Below are positions 58,398 through 64,000 of a stretch of DNA of 64,000 nucleotides, in pieces. Origin of the DNA: Mauremys mutica (Eukaryota > Chordata > Testudines > Geoemydidae); contig NC_059074.1 in assembly GCF_020497125.1 (NCBI RefSeq), forward strand, positions 190,955,415 to 191,019,414. Reading direction: 5' to 3'. The notes below the pieces were generated by a model that did not search any database, was not told where the DNA came from, and was given only the letters and a program-made list of their open reading frames with translations. Made by a program: the position numbers and the translations under genes. The number at the start of each line of letters is the position of its first letter. The first letter of the stretch is position 1.

Positions 58398-58920
58398 ATG
58401 TAGACAGGGAAGAGAATGTGGCAAAGAACAGAGCCTTTGGAACCACCACTGCGGGGCGGATGAGGATATTCAGAAGGATTAGTTGAAGGAGCAGTTAGAG
58501 AGGTAAGAGGAGGCCCAGGAGAAGACAAAGTCATGAAAGCCAAGGGAGAACACGATTTCAAGAGCATGGTTGATTGGGTTGAAGGCAGCTGACAGATCAA
58601 GGCAGATGAGATGGTGTTCTGGTTCTGAGACAGTGATTGTAAATAGCATGTTCAGGGAGCTTAGAAGTGTAAGGGAGACGGGGCAGTAGCTGGAGAGGCA
58701 AGTGGGGTGTATTGGTTTTTTTTAGGATGGGAGAGACTAAAGTATGTTTGCTTTTTGAGGGGAAGGAGCCAGAGAAGAGCGACAGTTTAAGGAGAAAAGT
58801 AAGGGAGGGGATGAGAGTGGGCACAGGGGAGATCAGGAGATGGGATGGGGTCACTGGGGCAAGTGGAGTTGTGAGAGCAGAAGAAAAAATCTGACCTTCA
58901 CAATTCCCCCTGACTCTTAG

Positions 58921-60442
58921 AGATCCCAGATCAGAACACCACTCCCTGTGATCAAGGTGAGTTGACTGTTAATCCCATTGGACTTGTCAAAGCCATTTGT
59001 TTTATTAGGCTCACATCCTGAGAATTGCTGATCACTTGCATCTCCCCTGGAAGTCAACAGTAAGGCTTGAATTGAGTTCAGTGGGAGTATGCTCAAGGAG
59101 TACAATCAAGCTCTCAATGAGTTGCTGCACTCAAGGAGCTGATCATCCATCTGCAGCACTCCCTGCTTTTGTCAACCTGGGAACGAAGAAAGACATCTAG
59201 TAAACCTGAGCTATGTTGGGCCCAGACATTTGTTAATCATTTTAGTATTTTTTCTACACTTAATTTGTAACATGAGAAACATTATAAAATGTTGTTGGAA
59301 GACTGAATGAAGTGACCTTCAATTGTGAGGACTCAGTTTATTTGTACTAATGTATTTAAATGCTAAGGATCTTAGCAGAATTCTTCTGTAGTTAGGTGGC
59401 TCAGAATCTATATTTAGTGAGCCAAACTGCAGTTATTCTTGTGAAATCAGTGGAGTTATGCCAGACTTACAATGGGAAAAAAGCACAATTGGCCTTGGTA
59501 TGTTTACATGAGATTTTCCTGACCTCTAATGCATATTGAGGTGTGGCCAAAGTGAACCATTGTTGCAGTAATGAAAAAATGTCTGGATAAAAATCACTTA
59601 TTTCCTTTGGGAAGAAAAAAAGGAAGATCTATTCTTAATTCTTACTGTATTTTCCTTATTTTACTCTTTCTATTCCATTCTGCTGGAGTTTAGCATTTTG
59701 TGTATATTGCCAGTTTCATTTAGAATGTTCTCTGTGAGATCACAAAATAATGGGGACATTCTGCAGCACAATACAAAGGATAAAATCCACATGAGTAATC
59801 TGAAAGAACATTCTAAAGAAAATGACTATGCCATTGTTCCAATCATGCAGCGTGATTGTTTCCTTGCATACAAATTCTGACATGTAGACTATATAGTTGA
59901 AAGGAATAAATGTAGAAAACCACCTCTCTCACTGAAAATTTTGTACCTGTTAGTTACCAGAAACCGCTCTGATTATTCTAGTTAAAAGAAGTCAATGAAA
60001 GTATATTTTTCTCTGTTTTGTCTTTTTATTACCTGTACCTGACATCACTTTGTGTATAGTTTGTTACCCTGTATAGTCAGTTAGGCCCCTTTCAGACTCA
60101 CATGGACAGACCCTTGCGCCTGCAGAAAACCCTATTGATGTCAACGTGCATGGATCTCATTGCAGGATCAGGTCCTTAGTCAATTCTTTTTCCTTGCTAA
60201 AAAGATCTATATAAAGATAACAGTGGAGCAGAGCCACCCTCCTCTTCCTCTTTATTTGAAGGTTGTTTTTTAAAAAATGTTGCCTTAAGACGCTGCAGAA
60301 ACTGGATATTTCCAATTTAAAAAAAAATCCCAGGGGACAGTGCTTCTTTAAATGTAATATTCAAAGACAAAAACAAACAAATCCACTTTAGAGTGAATGA
60401 GCTTGTAAAGGCCTACAGTACCTTTCTTTCACAAGAACCTAT
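58921..60442. other. Intron, mostly without feature
   Basis: Holds the weak ORF at 59716-59880 and an old palindromic repeat near 60095-60180. No supported exon. Confidence 0.4.
59716..59880 (+). other. Exon-like hydrophilic ORF of uncertain status
   Basis: After gccagtttcatttag the sequence reads about 54 codons of strongly hydrophilic peptide (Asn, Lys, His, Ser) ending CFLAYKF and a TGA. The acceptor is plausible, but the start is not phase 0, so it does not splice onto the exon ending at 54245, and no good donor is present. It could be an alternative terminal exon or a chance open stretch in intron sequence. Confidence 0.15.
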
Positions 60443-60747
60443 GGCCAGGTCTACGCTAAAAAGTTAGGTCAACCCAGCTACATTGCTCAGGGATCTGAGA
60501 AATCCACACTTCTAAGCGATGTACTTACGCCAACCTAACCCCCGCTGTAGACAGCACTATGCTTATGGAAGAATTCGTCTGTCAGCCTATCTACCTCTGC
60601 TTGGGGAGGTGGATTAACTACAGTGATGGGAGAATCCCTCCCATTGTTGCAGTGAGTGTCCACACTGAAGTGCTGTAGCAATTTAAGTGTTGGCATAGCC
60701 TATTGCAGTACTTAAGTTCCCTTTCCTGCAAAATGTAGACCTGCTGT
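60443..60747. mobile_element. Terminal-inverted-repeat short element
   Basis: The left end ggccaggtctacgctaaaaa is mirrored by tgcaaaatgtagacctgctg at the right. The interior phrase gggaggtggattaactacag is familiar from this widespread reptile family. Non-coding. Confidence 0.65.
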
Positions 60748-61248
60748 GAGGTGCTAAGGACCCTCCATTCCCTTTGACATCCATGTGACTTAAAGTTGGT
60801 CAGCTCCTTACAGAGACCTCCCAGGCTAAAGCCTAAGGGCCTCTCTTCAAATCTAACCTACACAGATGGTGACCAAGGGCGGTTAGTATCAGATGGCTGT
60901 TCGGTGGCTCATGGGAAATGAGTTTGGTAATCTCAGTCTAGTTCCCAGTGGACTAATGGCCCCTAAATGGCCTCCTTCTTGGCTGTCTACAAGAAGTAGA
61001 GTATTGATGGGCAGGCGGGGAGTAGACTTGCAGAAAAATGGAAATTAAAATTTTGTGGAATTTTTTGTTGTTGAAATTTCAAACCGTTTTAGTGGGGAGG
61101 CTGAACTACTTCCTCACTCCTGGAGTTGGTCCCTCCTCATCAAGGTTGAGGTGTCTTGGCAGGCCGGTGTGAGGAAGCTTATTCTCCTGTTGCCTGTGCT
61201 GTACCTGTTCTGGGAATGGAGATTTCAATTCAACCTCTTTAATGTACT

Positions 61249-61357
61249 CTAAGGGTGGTATTTTCAAACTCACCTAAGAGAGTTAGGCACCAAACTTCCA
61301 ATGAGAGCCCATGGGAACTGGGTACACAACTCCCTTAGGTGCTTTTGAAAAATCCCT
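61249..61357. mobile_element. Palindromic short element
   Basis: ggtattttcaaactcaccta and agagagttaggcac face cttaggtgcttttgaaaaat. It ends 144 bp before exon 6. Confidence 0.6.
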
Positions 61358-61500
61358 CCCTACATTTAATAAGAAAACAATGCATTATTGATAGCGGACA
61401 GCTTTGTTTCAAACAAACTATATCCCCCGAACATATAAGTATATATAAACAACAAACTCTTTACCACAAAATTGTGATTATTCTTTGAATTATTTTACAG

Positions 61501-61605
61501 GATGCCTGTCTGAGGGAAATAGCAGAAATGAAAACTTGCATTGAGAAGGTAGAGTATGAAAATGAATCTCTTCTAAATGAGAGGATTAGAAATATAACAT
61601 TACTG
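61501..61605 (+). CDS. Exon 6 of the coiled-coil gene
   Basis: The acceptor (tgaattattttacag) is followed by 35 codons in phase 0, starting DACLREIAEM and ending RNITLL, with donor CTG|gtgaaa. A competing donor GAGAAG|gtagag at 61548 would also be phase 0 and shorten the exon to 16 codons. I prefer the longer form because the extra 19 residues stay charged and heptad-like, whereas the sequence after 61620 turns hydrophobic and intron-like. It continues the coiled coil of the previous exon. No further exon was recognised to the right edge, so the gene probably runs out of the window. Confidence 0.7.
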
Positions 61606-63380
61606 GTGAAAGTGAAAAGGAAATTCATTATTTTTCTGTGCAACCCATGTATGCGTCTTAACATCTCTAAATATTCCTTTGATTATATATTGGGTTTTTT
61701 TTTTAGAAATTTGTTGTAAAAAGAAAAATAATAATCAGGAGATTGAAAATTATTTGCTTCTTCCAAGGGAAGTTAAGAATTCCGGCTAAAACACTTACAA
61801 AATGAAGTCTACTTTTGGACCCAATGCAGCAGCACCTTTCAAAAGCCACTGGAAATCTTTCCATTGACGTCAAGAGGAGTTAGATTGGGTCCTTAGTGCG
61901 TTTTGGAAAACGGAGTACTGTATCTTCACTGAATGAAATGGAGGGATTCTCCATTTGAGATTAATTACCCGTATAGTGTCACTTCATTTATTTATGGTGA
62001 TGCTCCTCATTTCTATAGCTCCTTTCATCTGAATTACTCAAAGCACTTTGCAAACAGTTGAAACTTTTATCATGCTTGTGGCATGGCCCTGAGTTAGAGA
62101 TGGCGTGGAGAGGCTCTGCCCCAGTAGGAGCCCTGGGTGGGATTATGCCTAACGCTCCTCTACTATCTTGAACTGGGTACAGCATCCAGCCAGCTTTGCT
62201 GAGTGGTGTAGAGTGGGGAGGGTGAGGCTAAAGTCCACCCCCTCAATCCTGTTTGTTGAGGCTAATCCAAGCCATAGCACTAGCATCTCACAGGCCTTGT
62301 GTTCTCTGAAAGCAAGAATGCCATAGTGTGCAGCCTCTGGACTGGGGCAGCAAGTGAGGCCCCTTTCACCCTCTCCGCTACTTTGTCTTCCCTTGCAGGG
62401 GCTGGCCACAATCTTTCTCTAATTAATCTAGTGTGACAACAGAGGGGTAAAGTATCACTTCATCCATCAGTGAAATACAGCCACCTCTGAGGTGGAACAT
62501 AGTAGCTGTCTAATAGGTCACAGCAACATTGCATAGCAGCTTGGAAGAGAACGTGAATTCTTCTGTCCTGAGTTGAAACCACAAGGGGGAGTTTGGGCAG
62601 GACACTAGCCTTTAACACCCCTGCTCTTAGAAAAAATGTTGTGGGATCTTGTATGACCACAATGATTTAGTATCTCCAGCTGCAGAATAGACCCCTAAAC
62701 GATCTTGGGCATTGATTCAGCGGGAACAGTAGCACCTACTGACTCACTAGCACCAGGGTTTTCTTTAGTATTGTCCCATCCAAGTATTGAATGGTTAAAG
62801 GGAAAGTATTGGAGAGTAGTTATATTTAGCACTGATTTAATGCTTTACTCTCTTTTCAAGTACAAACATTAACCTACCTCTCAGCCGTGTTGTGAGAATA
62901 AGATTAACTTCCCTGCCTCCGTTTTGTCAGTTGCACTAAGTGACTTTCTAAGGATACACAACGGGGGTCAGAGCTGAGATTAGAACTTCGGAGTTCCTTG
63001 CTTTCAGCTTAGAGTCCAAACGGGCCCACACTGTCTCGCTGTAAAGTGGAAGTGTTGGCTAAAACTCAGCTGTCTTTTGGGGGAGGGGATTTTTGTGGTT
63101 CTTATCAGGTCCTGAAAGGTACCTCTGTTTTTCCTTTTATGGGGCAGTCCTAAGTGAGACAGAGCACCTTTTGTCTTGAGAAGGGCTGCACTTCTGCTGA
63201 CATGAATGGGAATTGAGGTCTCTCAGCACCTTGCTGCATTGGGCCTTATACACATGCACATTAGCTCAAGGTTCCTGCACCATCTTAACCTCTCTAGGTG
63301 AGAAGGATTGGATGAGAATCCCTTTAGATCTTATCACGTCTGTTCCTTAATTGGGCAGAGGAGTCACTGAATGATGGAAG
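61606..63380. other. Intron or 3' flank without gene
   Basis: Two old SINE-like or L2-like stretches are visible at about 61985-62060 and 62880-63020 (gtgactttctaaggatacac, gagctgagattagaac). No exon was recognised. Confidence 0.4.
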
Positions 63381-63382
63381 GT

Positions 63383-63660
63383 TTCAGAGTAGTAGCCATG
63401 TTAGTCTGTATCCGCAAAAAGAACAGGAGTACTTGTGGCACCTTAGAGACTAACAAATTTATTTGAGCATAAGCTTTCATGGGCTGCAGCCCATTTCATC
63501 GGATGCATGCAGTGGAAAATACAGTAGGAAGATATACATACACAAAGGACATGAAAAACTGGGTGTTGCCATACTAAGTATAACAAGGGTAATCAGTTAA
63601 GGTGGGCTATTATCAGCAGGAGAAAAAAAAACTTTGTAGTGATAATCAGGATGGCCCATT
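63383..63660 (+). mobile_element. Penelope-like terminal fragment, longest copy
   Basis: It starts ggtttcagagtagtagccat, passes through gaacaggagtacttgtggca and aagctttcatgggctgcagc, and continues into agtataacaagggtaatcag, ttatcagcaggagaaaaaaa and gataatcaggatggcccatt, farther than the copy at 18347. Probably truncated at the right; class inferred. Confidence 0.5.
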
Positions 63661-64000
63661 TCCAGCAGTTGACAAGAAGGTGTGAATAATAGTAGGGGAA
63701 AAAACAGTCACTTTCTCAGCCACAAGGGCCTGAGCGCAAAGCCTTTATAAGCACCCAAGCCCAGAGGTGATAGGCTCAAACCAGCAATCAACCCCTTCTC
63801 TTCTAAACAGCAATGAAGAGTCCTGTACACAGATACCACGCTGATGCATTCAGTAAAAATGCCTAGACAGACTGGACAGAACCAATCCAGGCCATGGTCC
63901 TCCTCTCATTCTTTTTCAATTAGAAAGGTTGGTGAAATCATTGTTGGTTTCCACAGCAACACAGCTGGAGAGCCAGGTATAGAGTGGCCACAGCATTGTC
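63661..64000. other. Right edge without recognised feature
   Basis: No exon, element end or RNA gene was recognised. Confidence 0.4.

Larger units (their letters stand above)
55780..58890 (-). mobile_element. L2-type LINE, antisense, broken by three insertions
   Basis: At 58597-58854 the minus strand reads LSLFSGSFPSKSKHTLVSP and ILKKTN, the L2 reverse transcriptase start region. At about 57800-57900 it reads MAKTELLIAPSK, then VDNTITLPV, the later RT region. The 3' tail (gcaccta-type words, 55800-55910) closes it. Stops are frequent. Insertions lie at 55986-56339, 56814-57622 and 58052-58397. Confidence 0.7.

Overview
The window looks like nuclear DNA of a non-avian reptile, most probably a turtle. 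It has an AT-rich background, GT-AG split exons with kilobase introns, and a repeat set I associate with chelonian genomes: CR1 and L2 LINEs, a DIRS-type retroelement, Penelope-like tails, Harbinger and many hAT short elements, Tigger-like elements and MIR-type SINEs. The species assignment is inference. Nothing prokaryotic, viral-replicating, rRNA, tRNA-gene or CRISPR is supported.

Gene content is sparse. One plus-strand host gene is supported by six phase-compatible exons: 33439-33545, 36783-36857, 39108-39647, 41290-41430, 54054-54245 and 61501-61605. The first three splice in one frame into a continuous product, and the last three are phase 0 on both sides. They encode a Trp-containing helical segment, a Ser/Thr/Pro-rich linker with a CPNC motif, then long Glu/Lys/Gln-rich coiled coil. 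I do not recognise the gene. Its first and last exons lie outside the window. A few weaker exon-like stretches (261-327, 1380-1586, about 59716-59880) are listed with low confidence.

The left third (1-28 kb) holds a DIRS gag relic (8146-10590), two opposed hAT transposase fragments with a solo LTR inside (10592-12735), a decayed CR1 carrying a hAT-like element and a Tigger-like element (12741-16095), and a 3,987-bp Harbinger transposon (22656-26642) with TAA target duplications. The Harbinger element has an uninterrupted 413-residue DDE transposase on the minus strand and a broken SANT/Myb accessory gene on the plus strand. A deletion relative of it lies at 56814-57622.

The middle (28.8-36.4 kb) is a stack of nested elements, each with its own readable target-site duplication, followed by a 47-bp and a 46-bp minisatellite. 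The 46-bp array creates long but meaningless ORFs in all frames.

The right half consists of introns of the coiled-coil gene, filled with a nearly complete CR1 (44808-48240) that was itself hit by an unusual 299-bp insertion, several hAT elements, and an antisense L2 (about 55780-58890) broken by three later insertions. The elements do not form a working pathway with the host gene; they are insertions in and around its introns.
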